Of a stretch of DNA of 64,000 nt, positions 7,032 through 14,327 are shown in pieces (the first letter of the stretch is position 1; each line of letters begins with the position of its first letter). The notes beneath the pieces were generated by a model. The model worked only from the letters and a program-made list of their open reading frames with translations, made no database searches and was not told where the DNA came from. The stretch is from a virus: IMG/VR virus record IMGVR_UViG_3300008339_000010, positions 1 through 64,000 of that record. The stretch is one strand, 5' to 3'. A program made the position numbers and the translations under genes.

Positions 7032-8164
7032 CCCTGAGTAAAAATCGCGGATACTGGAGAGTCAACGGAGAATGCTTTGACAACAAAGTCAAGGCTATAC
7101 TGGCGGCACAACACCAGGGACTCGGATTTGATGATGTCAGTTATCATTACAATGATGAGTGGTATGATCAACATGACTGGTCAGTGGAGCCAAAAGAAAC
7201 ACTGGATGAACTGTATCTAAAAAGAGCCCAACAACTGAGAGAAAAATACAAGACTCTTATTTTGCGATACAGCGGTGGCGCCGACAGCCTCAACATACTA
7301 AGGACTTTCGTTGATAACAACATCAAACTTGATATAGTCACTATGAACGAGTGGCATGCACCTGGCACAGATCCGTGGCTTTCAATTGCCAACGTAGAAA
7401 AAAATCTAATAGCCAAACCGTTCGTCGAGGATCTTGTCAAAAAAGGTGCAAACTTCAAAGTAATTGTCAATGATTTCAGTCCTACCATTTCGGTGTTAGG
7501 GTCTGATCCTGGTTGGATATTTGACATCGATGCTCCTAGATTTAATTGTATCGATATAACTGCTCATAGAGCATGCACCACTGAAGAATTCGAAGAATGG
7601 AATGATCCTTCTACCGCGGTGATTGTTGGCGTAGACAAGCCCAAAGTTTGGGTCAGAAATGGAGGTAAAATTTGGTATTTTTCGCAAAATGATACATTAC
7701 ACTCGATGCACAATCGGGCTGATCATATGATACCGGAACCTTTTTATTGGTCAGCAGATCTGCCGGAATTGGTCATAAAACAATGCCATGTTGTTAAAAA
7801 TTATTGGAGGCACCATCTAGACAAAGTAGATATAACCGAAAATGATAAACAATCAATACAGAAAAAAACTCAAGTGATTCCTTTGATTTATCCTAAATAT
7901 TATGGTCACCTGGATCCTCATGCTTCCGAACTTCCTTACTGGGATCATGATGACATAAATTCACAATATCGAAACGGAAACCATCAATCTCCGCGTGGAT
8001 ATGGCTGGGATTGGGAGTTCCATAAGTCTCCATATTTTAAAGTCTGGAAAGACGGCATAGACCTGGCAGACAGAATTATCCATCGACGGTTTAAAACCAA
8101 AGATACTATCTGGGAAAATGGGCTACTTGTCTGCCGGACTAAACCTAGATGGTTAGGTAAGTGA
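7028..8164 (+). CDS. PP-loop ATP pyrophosphatase-like protein
   Basis: The SGGADS motif (residues 82-87), after a hydrophobic strand (TLILRY), is the PP-loop of the adenine-nucleotide alpha-hydrolase/asparagine-synthase class, which activates substrates as AMP esters. The remainder (378 residues, many Trp, Tyr and His) is not assigned to a subfamily, and no Cys pair for thiolation is evident. It is coupled to the TctC-like gene by an ATGA overlap and is the last gene before a strong terminator, so it belongs to the porin operon. Possible roles are amidation, tRNA-base or small-molecule modification; which one cannot be told. Confidence 0.75.
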   Translation: MTLSKNRGYWRVNGECFDNKVKAILAAQHQGLGFDDVSYHYNDEWYDQHDWSVEPKETLDELYLKRAQQLREKYKTLILRYSGGADSLNILRTFVDNNIKLDIVTMNEWHAPGTDPWLSIANVEKNLIAKPFVEDLVKKGANFKVIVNDFSPTISVLGSDPGWIFDIDAPRFNCIDITAHRACTTEEFEEWNDPSTAVIVGVDKPKVWVRNGGKIWYFSQNDTLHSMHNRADHMIPEPFYWSADLPELVIKQCHVVKNYWRHHLDKVDITENDKQSIQKKTQVIPLIYPKYYGHLDPHASELPYWDHDDINSQYRNGNHQSPRGYGWDWEFHKSPYFKVWKDGIDLADRIIHRRFKTKDTIWENGLLVCRTKPRWLGK

Positions 8165-8174
8165 TCACTGACCA

Positions 8175-8200
8175 CCCTGCTACAAGCAGGGTTTTGTTGT
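8175..8200 (+). terminator. Rho-independent terminator ending the porin/TctC/PP-loop operon
   Basis: CCCTGCT and AGCAGGG form a 7-bp stem with a three-base loop, followed by TTTTGTTGTATTTTT. Confidence 0.88.
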
Positions 8201-8222
8201 ATTTTTACAACAATCATTTAGA

Positions 8223-8251
8223 TTGACCAGAAATAGCCATTTTGCTACAAT
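8223..8251 (+). promoter_or_regulatory. Sigma70 promoter with extended -10
   Basis: TTGACC (8223-8228), a 17-base spacer and TACAAT (8246-8251), with TG one base upstream of the -10 (TGCTACAAT). It lies just after a terminator, as expected for a new transcription unit. Confidence 0.82.
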
Positions 8252-8283
8252 ATAGGTATAGTAAACATTACAGGAGCCCTACT

Positions 8284-8535
8284 GTGAAATCACTCAAAGC
8301 CTATGTAGATCAAAAGAATCAATGGAACGCTATTTTTGGCGGCCGGCCATTGGTCATTGGCCAAGATAATCAACGCATCGCCGACATGATCGACGGTGAT
8401 CTTTCCCCAGAAAATCTCACCTGCGACGGAGAATTGCCTCGCAGTCAAGTTCAAACTCGTTATCGTCAACTCACGGCCGCGGCACAAGAACTACGTCGTC
8501 TAGATCCCACAGTAAAGTTTTATGAGTTCTCTTGA
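8284..8535 (+). CDS. Small phage protein (83 aa, GTG start)
   Basis: A longer frame exists upstream, but the GTG at 8284 is chosen because AGGAG lies at the right distance before it and the promoter's transcription start (about 8258) falls inside the longer version. The product has a helical N-terminus (KSLKAYVDQKNQWNAIF), a central glycine-rich turn and a C-terminal helix with conserved-looking TRYRQLTAAAQELRRLDP. No family is recognised. It is followed directly by the MoxR promoter. Confidence 0.65.
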   Translation: MKSLKAYVDQKNQWNAIFGGRPLVIGQDNQRIADMIDGDLSPENLTCDGELPRSQVQTRYRQLTAAAQELRRLDPTVKFYEFS

Positions 8536-8536
8536 G

Positions 8537-8565
8537 TTGACTGAAAAATCAATTCAGCATACAAT
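8537..8565 (+). promoter_or_regulatory. Sigma70 promoter for the MoxR gene
   Basis: TTGACT (8537-8542), a 17-base spacer and TACAAT (8560-8565). The -35 overlaps the end of the upstream gene. An AAGGAG site lies before the ATG at 8598. Confidence 0.8.
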
Positions 8566-8597
8566 TATAAAATCGTAAACAAGAAGGAGTAAGCCCT

Positions 8598-9692
8598 ATG
8601 TCAGTTGAACATCGCACCGTTACCGCGGTTGGTGCCCGCAAATCGATCAAGAAGTGCTTCGACAAGAAGCGTCCCCTGTTCCTGTGGGGTCCCCCCGGAA
8701 TCGGCAAGTCAGAAGTGGTAGCAGACATCACCCGCGAATTGGGCGGTTTGATGATCGACCTTCGCTTGGGCCAGATGGATCCAACCGATATCCGTGGTAT
8801 TCCGTTTTATAACAAAGAAGTAGGCAAGATGGATTGGGCACCCCCCATTGACTTGCCCGATGCAGAAACCGCCAGCCAGTATCCGGTAGTGGTATTGTTC
8901 TTGGATGAGATGAATTCTGCGGCTCCGGCTGTGCAAGCGGCCGCTTACCAGTTGGTGCTCAACCGCCGTGTGGGCAAGTATATCCTGCCAGACAATGTAG
9001 TGCTGGTAGCCGCGGGCAATCGCGAATCAGACAAAGGTGTGACCTATCGCATGCCTACTCCGTTGGCCAATCGCTTCGTCCACTTAGAGATGCGAGTTGA
9101 CTTTCCTGTGTGGCAAGAGTGGGCTGTCAATAACAGCATCCACAAAGATGTGGTAGGTTACTTGAGTTTTGCCAAGCAAGACCTCTACGACTTTGATGCA
9201 AAATCTGCGTCACGCTCGTTTGCTACTCCACGCTCGTGGACCTTTGTGAGCGAACTCTTGGCAGACGAAGATGTGGACGAGACCACTTACACTGATCTCA
9301 TCGCAGGTGCTGTGGGTGAAGGCTTGGCAGTGAAGTTCATGGCGCATCGCAAAATCGCATCTAAGATGCCCCGGCCTGAAGACATCTTGTCAGGCAAGGA
9401 AAAAGAACTCAAGGTCAAAGAAGTATCGGCCATGTATAGCCTGGTGATCTCCATGTGCTATGAACTCAAAGGTGCTATCGAGCGCAAGGTCAAGGATTCA
9501 GAGTTCCATGCCATGTCTGACAACTTCTTCCGCTACATGATGGACAATTTCGAGACTGAACTGGTTGTGATGGGTGCTCGTATCGCGCTCACCACATACA
9601 ATCTTCCGTTCCAACCTACCAAGCTCAAGAACTTCGACGAGTTCCATCAGCGGTATGGCAAGTATATTCTCAGCGCAAGCCAGAATTCCTAA
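8598..9692 (+). CDS. MoxR-type AAA+ ATPase
   Basis: Walker A is GPPGIGKS (31-38), Walker B is VVLFLDE (98-104), and sensor-1 Asn occurs in the AAGN segment about 40 residues later, followed by the arginine-finger-bearing ANRF segment. The order and the 364-residue length fit MoxR/RavA-like chaperone ATPases, which work with VWA-domain partners to assemble or remodel protein complexes or insert metals. Such a partner is encoded at 10371-11654, two small genes away. The gene has its own consensus promoter and ribosome binding site. The role in infection is unknown. Confidence 0.9.
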   Translation: MSVEHRTVTAVGARKSIKKCFDKKRPLFLWGPPGIGKSEVVADITRELGGLMIDLRLGQMDPTDIRGIPFYNKEVGKMDWAPPIDLPDAETASQYPVVVLFLDEMNSAAPAVQAAAYQLVLNRRVGKYILPDNVVLVAAGNRESDKGVTYRMPTPLANRFVHLEMRVDFPVWQEWAVNNSIHKDVVGYLSFAKQDLYDFDAKSASRSFATPRSWTFVSELLADEDVDETTYTDLIAGAVGEGLAVKFMAHRKIASKMPRPEDILSGKEKELKVKEVSAMYSLVISMCYELKGAIERKVKDSEFHAMSDNFFRYMMDNFETELVVMGARIALTTYNLPFQPTKLKNFDEFHQRYGKYILSASQNS

Positions 9693-9700
9693 ACGGTTCA

Positions 9701-9784
9701 GGGTTGGATCCACTTTCGGAAACGAGACATAGGGCTATGTCGGATCCAACCCATCTTTTCTCCCAACCACCCGTGAGGGTGGTT
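9701..9784 (+). promoter_or_regulatory. Nested hairpin element after the MoxR gene
   Basis: GGGTTGGATCC (9701-9711) pairs over 11 bp with GGATCCAACCC (9742-9752). Within it GACATA/TATGTC forms a 6-bp hairpin with loop GGGC (9726-9741), leaving an unpaired 14-base 5' bulge. A second hairpin, AACCACCC/GGGTGGTT (9765-9784), has an 8-bp stem and a GTGA (GNRA) loop, followed by TTCG. Candidate start codons of the next gene lie inside both hairpins. It could attenuate transcription, protect the upstream mRNA end or control translation. Confidence 0.6.
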
Positions 9785-9976
9785 TTCGCACCTTACGATC
9801 ATGACCGAGTGCAGGAAGTCCTGGTGCAAGTGTGTCGAGAATTTGGCCGTCCTGGAGCACGTTGGAAGTATCGTAGTCCCGACATAGGCACCATCGAAGA
9901 CAATGTATGGGTGGTGGATTTCCATTTTGCCAATCCACATGATGCAATCATATTTGGTCTTAAATATCAACGATGA
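9737..9976 (+). CDS. Small phage protein (79 aa) with uncertain start
   Basis: The frame is supported by its ATGA overlap with the next gene and by a C-terminal pattern (a beta strand, an acidic turn, then AIIFGLKY) that recurs in that gene (TLFTLKY). Starts at ATG 9737 or GTG 9773 are both possible; each lies in a hairpin and neither has a good ribosome binding site. The shorter version, beginning MRVVFAPYDHD, looks more natural. Function is unknown. Confidence 0.6.
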   Translation: MSDPTHLFSQPPVRVVFAPYDHDRVQEVLVQVCREFGRPGARWKYRSPDIGTIEDNVWVVDFHFANPHDAIIFGLKYQR

Positions 9977-10326
9977 GATACAAGATAGTCAAACTGGATG
10001 GTCGTTGGAGTTACAGAAAATACTTCGAGTATGCTGTGATTTTTTCTGGTCGCATGAGCAACAGCCAAGGTCCCATGCAGTTTGCCGAAGCACAGAAATA
10101 TTTCTTTGATATCTATGGCTGGAGTGCCGAGATACGCCAGTGGGCTGACATCCGAGAGTATCATCACAATGTGTGGAACTATATCAAACCCCCGCCCGTG
10201 GGAATCATGCCCGAATGCGTGAACCCCATGTGGTCATGGACCAATGGCTACGAAGATCTGCGTATATACGTGAAAAGCCAGCAAGAACTCACGCTGTTCA
10301 CGCTGAAATACCCGGTTGACCAATAA
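9973..10326 (+). CDS. Uncharacterised phage protein (117 aa)
   Basis: Starts within an ATGA overlap. It is rich in Tyr and Trp, with a basic N-terminus and a C-terminal DLRIYVKSQQELTLFTLKY segment that parallels the end of the preceding protein, suggesting an old tandem duplication of a small alpha/beta domain. No catalytic motif is visible. The -35 box of the VWA promoter overlaps its last codons. Confidence 0.7.
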   Translation: MRYKIVKLDGRWSYRKYFEYAVIFSGRMSNSQGPMQFAEAQKYFFDIYGWSAEIRQWADIREYHHNVWNYIKPPPVGIMPECVNPMWSWTNGYEDLRIYVKSQQELTLFTLKYPVDQ

Positions 10327-10344
10327 TTCCATTTTATGTATAAT
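10316..10344 (+). promoter_or_regulatory. Consensus sigma70 promoter for the VWA gene
   Basis: TTGACC (10316-10321), a 17-base spacer and a perfect TATAAT (10339-10344). Transcription should start near 10351, giving a 20-base leader with AAGGAG before the ATG at 10371. Confidence 0.85.
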
Positions 10345-10370
10345 AATAGAATACAGTGAAGGAGCACCCT

Positions 10371-11654
10371 ATGTCTACAGCACAAACTACCACCCAAAAC
10401 AAAGACGACGCTAAAAAGTTTGAAAATCTCCTGGGCCCCATGGATCCCAAACTAGATCGCGAAGTGCGCGAGATGCTGGTCACTGCCCGTGTGGGACTCC
10501 TGCTCCGTGCTTCATTCTTTGGCAATCTGGCCACTCGTTTGAAGTTGGTCAATGCCGATGAGTGGTGTCCTACTGCCGCCACAGACGGGCGCCATTTTTA
10601 TTATAACAGCCGATTCATCAAACTACTCAAACCCAAAGAGATCGAGTTTTTGTTTGGGCACGAGGTCTTGCATTGTGTGTATGATCACTTTGGTCGCCGT
10701 GGCGATCGTGATCCACAGTTATTCAATATCGCCAATGACTTCTGTGTCAACGCAGATTTGAAGAAGCATCGCGTGGGCGAGTTCATCACTTCAGTGCCTT
10801 GCTTGTATGATGCCAAGTTTGAAGGCAAGAGTTCTGAAGAGATCTATGACTATCTCTACGAGAACGCTGAAAAAATCAACATCAATGACCTCATCGACAA
10901 ATTGCTGGATGAGCACATGGATGGCGACGAAAATGGCGATAGCGGGTCCGATGGCGACAAAGAAGGCAAGGGCAAAGGTCGCCCCAAACTGAGTGCCGAA
11001 GAGCGTGCCAAGATCCGTGACGAGATCAAAGAAGCCATGCTGGCGGCCGCCCAAGCATCGGATGCAGGCAACATCCCGGCCGGTGTCAAACGCATGATCC
11101 AGGATTTAACCGATCCCAAGATGAACTGGCGCGAACTGCTCCGTATGCAACTCGAGAGCACTATCAAGAGTGATTACACTTGGATGAAGGCCAGCCGACG
11201 TGGTTGGCACATGGATGCTGTGATGCCGGGCATGCGGAACACTGACGCTATCGATATCGCAGTGGCCATTGACATGAGCGGTTCAATCTCAGATGCGCAA
11301 GGCAAGGACTTCCTCAGCGAAGTCAAGGGCATCATGGAAAGTTTCGATTCCTATCGCATCCATTTGTTCACGTTTGATACCCAACCATACAATCCGCAGA
11401 ACTATAATTCCGACAATCTCGAAGATATCACAGACTATGATTTGCAAGGTGGTGGTGGCACCGACTTTGATGCTATATTCCAGCACTTGAAAGAAAACGA
11501 GATCGAACCCAAGCGCCTGGTGGTGTTCACAGACGGTTATCCGTTTGGAAGTTGGGGCGATGAAAACTACTGCGACACAGTGTGGATCATCCACGGAGAC
11601 AAAAATCCAAACCCACCCTTTGGTGTATGGGCACTGTATGAGGAGCAACAGTGA
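10371..11654 (+). CDS. Metallopeptidase-like/VWA protein, MoxR partner
   Basis: A two-domain protein of 427 residues. The N-terminal half carries HEVLH (97-101), an HExxH zinc site as in the putative metallopeptidase domain of the DUF2201 family. A charged, glycine-rich linker follows (about 185-205). The C-terminal VWA-like domain has the MIDAS motif DMSGS (301-305) and a later GGGGTD and FTDG. This family is typically encoded beside a MoxR ATPase, as here. The start at 10371 is preferred over an in-frame GTG 15 bases upstream because AAGGAG lies before it. It may form a MoxR-VWA complex that unfolds or cleaves a host or virion protein (inference). Confidence 0.88.
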   Translation: MSTAQTTTQNKDDAKKFENLLGPMDPKLDREVREMLVTARVGLLLRASFFGNLATRLKLVNADEWCPTAATDGRHFYYNSRFIKLLKPKEIEFLFGHEVLHCVYDHFGRRGDRDPQLFNIANDFCVNADLKKHRVGEFITSVPCLYDAKFEGKSSEEIYDYLYENAEKININDLIDKLLDEHMDGDENGDSGSDGDKEGKGKGRPKLSAEERAKIRDEIKEAMLAAAQASDAGNIPAGVKRMIQDLTDPKMNWRELLRMQLESTIKSDYTWMKASRRGWHMDAVMPGMRNTDAIDIAVAIDMSGSISDAQGKDFLSEVKGIMESFDSYRIHLFTFDTQPYNPQNYNSDNLEDITDYDLQGGGGTDFDAIFQHLKENEIEPKRLVVFTDGYPFGSWGDENYCDTVWIIHGDKNPNPPFGVWALYEEQQ

Positions 11655-11776
11655 CCTTCAGTGAATTCATATACTTCGCCTGTGGCTTCTGGATGGGTTG
11701 GTGGATCGGTGAACCAATCATTCGATCTATCCCCAAGATCATTCGCGAGATCAGAGAAACCCGCTGGAGGCAATGA
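11651..11776 (+). CDS. Small membrane protein (41 aa, GTG start)
   Basis: A GTG overlapping the VWA stop (GTGA) opens a 41-codon frame. Residues 4-20 are hydrophobic with several Trp and Gly (FIYFACGFWMGWWIG); the rest is a basic amphipathic helix (KIIREIRETRWR). This is the pattern of a small inner-membrane peptide with a cytoplasmic basic tail. Translational coupling to the VWA gene suggests cooperation with the MoxR/VWA pair. Confidence 0.55.
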   Translation: MTFSEFIYFACGFWMGWWIGEPIIRSIPKIIREIRETRWRQ

Positions 11777-11783
11777 AGCAGAC

Positions 11784-12122
11784 ATGATCACTAACTTGCA
11801 CTCACGATCAGATTGGCTTTATACCAATACCAGTCCCAGTTCAGTGTATGTGGGCAATCAGCAGAGTGCAGGCATGTTGAGATATAATACCCAAAGCAAT
11901 CAACTGGAAGTGTATGACGGAAACAACTGGTTGAGTTTTGGCTCTGGTGCTACAGTAGGACTGTCTCCAGAAGCCGAGCAAATCTTGAGTTGGGGCAGAG
12001 AAAAAATGGCCGAAGAACACGAACTAGAGAAACTCATGAAAGATCACCCGGGTTTGAAGGAATTACACGAGAAATTCCTACTAATGAAGGCCTTGGTAGC
12101 ACGAGAGTCTAAAAAACCGTGA
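11784..12122 (+). CDS. Uncharacterised phage protein, possibly virion-associated (112 aa)
   Basis: The open frame extends upstream, but that part overlaps the small membrane gene. ATG 11784, with GGAGG 12 bases before it, is the likely start. The N-terminal half has the MLRYNTQSNQLEVYDGNNW segment, a pattern common in phage fibre and tail proteins that present short beta modules. The C-terminal half is a charged helix (SWGREKMAEEHELEKLMKDH). It precedes a terminator. The resemblance to the fibre protein at 42.1-43.5 kb, which has similar LKVYNGSSF modules, suggests a structural role. Confidence 0.65.
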   Translation: MITNLHSRSDWLYTNTSPSSVYVGNQQSAGMLRYNTQSNQLEVYDGNNWLSFGSGATVGLSPEAEQILSWGREKMAEEHELEKLMKDHPGLKELHEKFLLMKALVARESKKP

Positions 12123-12165
12123 GATCAAGATCAAAAAGGTAAAACTGAAACAAAAACTACTCTGC

Positions 12166-12190
12166 AACCGCCGCTAAGGCGGTTTTTTTG
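12166..12190 (+). terminator. Rho-independent terminator
   Basis: AACCGCC/GGCGGTT stem of 7 bp with loop GCTAA, followed by TTTTTTTG. It ends the unit that begins at the 10316 promoter. Confidence 0.9.
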
Positions 12191-12223
12191 TGGCATAAAC
12201 TACGTAGATTTCTTTTTCGCTCG

Positions 12224-12229
12224 TAAATA
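12224..12229 (+). promoter_or_regulatory. T4-late-like TAAATA box, leaderless
   Basis: TAAATA lies exactly 5 bases before the ATG at 12235 and just after a terminator. There is no sigma70 -35 box. Two structural genes on the other strand have the same TAAATA-N5-ATG layout. Confidence 0.55.
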
Positions 12230-12234
12230 GATGT

Positions 12235-12438
12235 ATGGAGAACCAACCCCAGAATCTATCAGTGTCAGACTTGATCATGCTTCAAAGCATAGTGCAAGTG
12301 GCCTGTGAACGCGGTTGTTTCCGTGCCGATGAAATGAGCCAGATAGGTCAATGCTATGATCGATTGAGTGCTTGGTTGGCACAAATGACTGCACCAGCAG
12401 AAACAGAGACACCCAACGAAGAAACAAAAGGAGAATGA
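12235..12438 (+). CDS. Small phage protein (67 aa)
   Basis: An all-helical N-terminal domain (LSVSDLIMLQSIVQVACERGCFRADEM) with a second helix (YDRLSAWLAQM), then a Thr/Glu-rich flexible tail. The layout matches small proteins often seen next to structural genes of T4-like phages; no function is known to me. It appears to be read from a late-type box with a leaderless start. Its end contains the AAGGAG site of the next gene. Confidence 0.7.
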   Translation: MENQPQNLSVSDLIMLQSIVQVACERGCFRADEMSQIGQCYDRLSAWLAQMTAPAETETPNEETKGE

Positions 12439-12440
12439 CA

Positions 12441-13118
12441 ATGTTCATTAAACACGTAGGTAAACAAGGCGATCGCAGGGTAGCCATTATATTCAGAGAA
12501 GTGCCAGGTGAGGACCATATGTGTTTGGTCGTATATCCCGACGTTCTTCCAACTCACATGCATGATGCGCTGATGAAAGCCATCGAAACACCCGAAGCAC
12601 AGCAGAGCGACAATCTAGCCGATGCTGTCCACAGACAGATGTTCCCGGATGGTCGTCCCATGCTAGTGGCTTTGCATTCAGAAGGCATGTTGAAAAAGAT
12701 ACAGACCGAAACAGTGATCGTGACCCCTACACCCACTGCTTCATGCAAACTCAGCGAACTCAACGACATCCTTCGCCAGATGAAAGAAGGCAAACAGGCC
12801 GTAGATAAGTTGGCCGAACTGGATGCCAATGCCGGAATTTCCGGCAAAGCCAAGGTCCGTGACGGTCTAGGACGTGAACTGCGTTCACCACCTGCTGCCA
12901 GGACCAATCTCGCAGGCAGTAATCAAGTGTTGACAGACGACGCACTGGCTACAAATCTCCGACAACAAGCCGAGCGCATGTCTGCCGAAGCCAAGAGTCT
13001 ATTGGCCGAGAGTGCCAGATTGATGGAGGAAGCGGCCACCATGACCGGCGCTCCTACCAAACCCGCTAAACCTAAAAAAACAACTAAATCAAAGGTAGCG
13101 GATGCGGCTCAAAGTTGA
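12441..13118 (+). CDS. Uncharacterised phage protein with coiled-coil and Lys/Pro/Ala tail (225 aa)
   Basis: The start at 12441 is chosen over an in-frame ATG at 12435 because AAGGAG is then 7 bases away; the longer open frame upstream overlaps the previous gene. Residues 1-90 form a compact alpha/beta domain (FIKHVGKQGDRRVAIIF). The middle is helical (LNDILRQMKEGKQAVDKLAEL), then an Ala/Glu-rich coiled-coil (about 175-205) and a basic KPAKPKKTTKSK end. No recognised family. The next gene begins 16 bases inside it. Confidence 0.7.
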   Translation: MFIKHVGKQGDRRVAIIFREVPGEDHMCLVVYPDVLPTHMHDALMKAIETPEAQQSDNLADAVHRQMFPDGRPMLVALHSEGMLKKIQTETVIVTPTPTASCKLSELNDILRQMKEGKQAVDKLAELDANAGISGKAKVRDGLGRELRSPPAARTNLAGSNQVLTDDALATNLRQQAERMSAEAKSLLAESARLMEEAATMTGAPTKPAKPKKTTKSKVADAAQS

Positions 13119-13404
13119 TGACGTAGAAAAATGGGAAGAAGTGATCTCGTCAGTAGACAAAGATCACATCCCTATCGATTGTGTCAAAAAAGTCACAATC
13201 AAACTCAAGGGTAATCGACAGAAATCTATCAATCTAGAAATCCTGCGCCGTAATGGGCTGGATATCGAAGAGATTGAATCTGTGATGGCACGCACCATGA
13301 ATGAACTGGGCAACCAGATAGTAAATATCGATTTTGTTATCGATGTAAACACAGTGGCCCGTCATGTGCAACCACTCACTGACAAAATCCTAGGAAAACT
13401 ATGA
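13102..13404 (+). CDS. Uncharacterised phage protein (100 aa)
   Basis: A compact, charged protein that alternates helices and strands (VKKVTIKLKGNRQKSINLEILRR) with an acidic helix (LDIEEIESVMARTMNEL) and a beta strand (IVNIDFVIDV). It overlaps the preceding gene by 16 bases and thyX by 4 (ATGA), so it is part of a coupled string. No motif allows a functional assignment. Confidence 0.7.
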   Translation: MRLKVDDVEKWEEVISSVDKDHIPIDCVKKVTIKLKGNRQKSINLEILRRNGLDIEEIESVMARTMNELGNQIVNIDFVIDVNTVARHVQPLTDKILGKL

Positions 13405-14072
13405 ATGTTCGTTTGGTATCCTACAGTCAACCCACAGGTGAATTTAGACACATGGGCATCCAAGATGCGCAAGAACTCATTGCGTATTGCGCCCGTGTCA
13501 GCAATCCCGCCAACCAACTCAACACTGAATCATCAGAAAAGCTCATCAGATACTTGGTCCGACATCAACACTGGAGTCCACTGGAAATGGTCTCAGCCTG
13601 TTGCGAAATTACCACAACCAGAGACATCGCCAGACAGATACTTAGACATAGATCATTCTCATTCCAAGAGTTCAGTCAGCGATATGCTGACCCTACTCGA
13701 GACCTCTCGTTCGTATGTAGAGAAGCACGGCTTCAAGACACTGCCAATCGCCAAAACAGCATCGCCGTGGATGATCCAATGTTACAGATCGAATGGGAAC
13801 GTGCCCAACAACGAGTTATCTATGCCGCCAAGCGAGAATATGAGTGGGCTATCGCTAATGGCATAGCCAAAGAACAGGCCCGTGCTGTGTTGCCAGAAGG
13901 TTTGATCGAAAGTAGGCTCTACATGAACGGCACCTTGCGTTCATGGATACACTTCATCGAACTGCGCAGTGGTAATGGCACACAAAAAGAACACATGGAA
14001 GTGGCTCGTGCCTGCGCCGAGGTCATAGCCAAAGTATTTCCTATGGCCACAGATCTGGTTGCACAATCCTAA
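13401..14072 (+). CDS. thyX: FAD-dependent thymidylate synthase ThyX
   Basis: The ThyX motif RHR-x7-S is present (R82-H83-R84 ... S92), followed by Q93-R94-Y95, and the C-terminal LRSWIHFIELR segment that positions substrate. The 223-residue length is normal. ThyX makes dTMP from dUMP with methylene-tetrahydrofolate and FAD, feeding phage DNA synthesis. It is translationally coupled to the upstream gene through ATGA. A -35 box for the next transcription unit overlaps its 3' end. Confidence 0.95.
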   Translation: MNVRLVSYSQPTGEFRHMGIQDAQELIAYCARVSNPANQLNTESSEKLIRYLVRHQHWSPLEMVSACCEITTTRDIARQILRHRSFSFQEFSQRYADPTRDLSFVCREARLQDTANRQNSIAVDDPMLQIEWERAQQRVIYAAKREYEWAIANGIAKEQARAVLPEGLIESRLYMNGTLRSWIHFIELRSGNGTQKEHMEVARACAEVIAKVFPMATDLVAQS

Positions 14073-14087
14073 TATACCTGTTATACT
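14059..14087 (+). promoter_or_regulatory. Sigma70 promoter with extended -10, giving a leaderless GTG start
   Basis: TTGCAC (14059-14064), a 17-base spacer and TATACT (14082-14087), preceded by TG one base upstream. The GTG at 14094 is 6 bases downstream, at the predicted transcript start. Confidence 0.7.
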
Positions 14088-14093
14088 GTGACT

Positions 14094-14327
14094 GTGAAGG
14101 TCATATTCCATTCTTTTACCATGGGCGATGTAGATGATTTAGATATCTATGTGGCCCAACCCATTTACGAATGGCAACAGACTGACAAGGGAAAATGGGT
14201 CATGGACAACGCTTCCGACCTTAAGTATTATACCAGTGCCGACCCAACGACCTTTGGGCATAAAATCACCATCCAAGGGAAACTGGAGGATATCAAAGCA
14301 ACGGAGTATTATCTGCGATGGAGTTGA
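14094..14327 (+). CDS. Small phage protein (77 aa), leaderless GTG start
   Basis: The product starts with KVIFHSFTMGDVDDLDIYVAQP, then has YEWQQTDKGKW and ends in a beta segment (TEYYLRW), a compact beta-rich protein. A GTG at 14088 is also in frame but touches the -10 box; GTG 14094 coincides with the predicted +1. The next gene starts 10 bases inside it. Function is unknown. Confidence 0.7.
   Translation: MKVIFHSFTMGDVDDLDIYVAQPIYEWQQTDKGKWVMDNASDLKYYTSADPTTFGHKITIQGKLEDIKATEYYLRWS

Noticed and set aside
4933-8164. Reading the whole window as a bacterial chromosome because of the porin and TctC-type genes
   Set aside because: Flanking genes are dense, ATGA-coupled phage-type small genes, and the window continues into gp6/gp25-like baseplate genes. 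A chimeric assembly remains possible and is listed as a check.
9704-9736. TTG start at 9704 for the small gene after MoxR
   Set aside because: It lies in the first arm of a perfect inverted repeat and has no ribosome binding site.
9765-9790. Treating the GTGA hairpin as a plain terminator
   Set aside because: It has only four T's before CG, and coding sequence appears to begin within it, so a regulatory or coding hairpin is as likely.
10356-10370. GTG start for the VWA protein at 10356
   Set aside because: It overlaps the ribosome binding site serving ATG 10371.
12372-12440. Longer N-terminus for the protein at 12441-13118
   Set aside because: The extra codons lie inside the preceding gene, and the AAGGAG site fits only the ATG at 12441.
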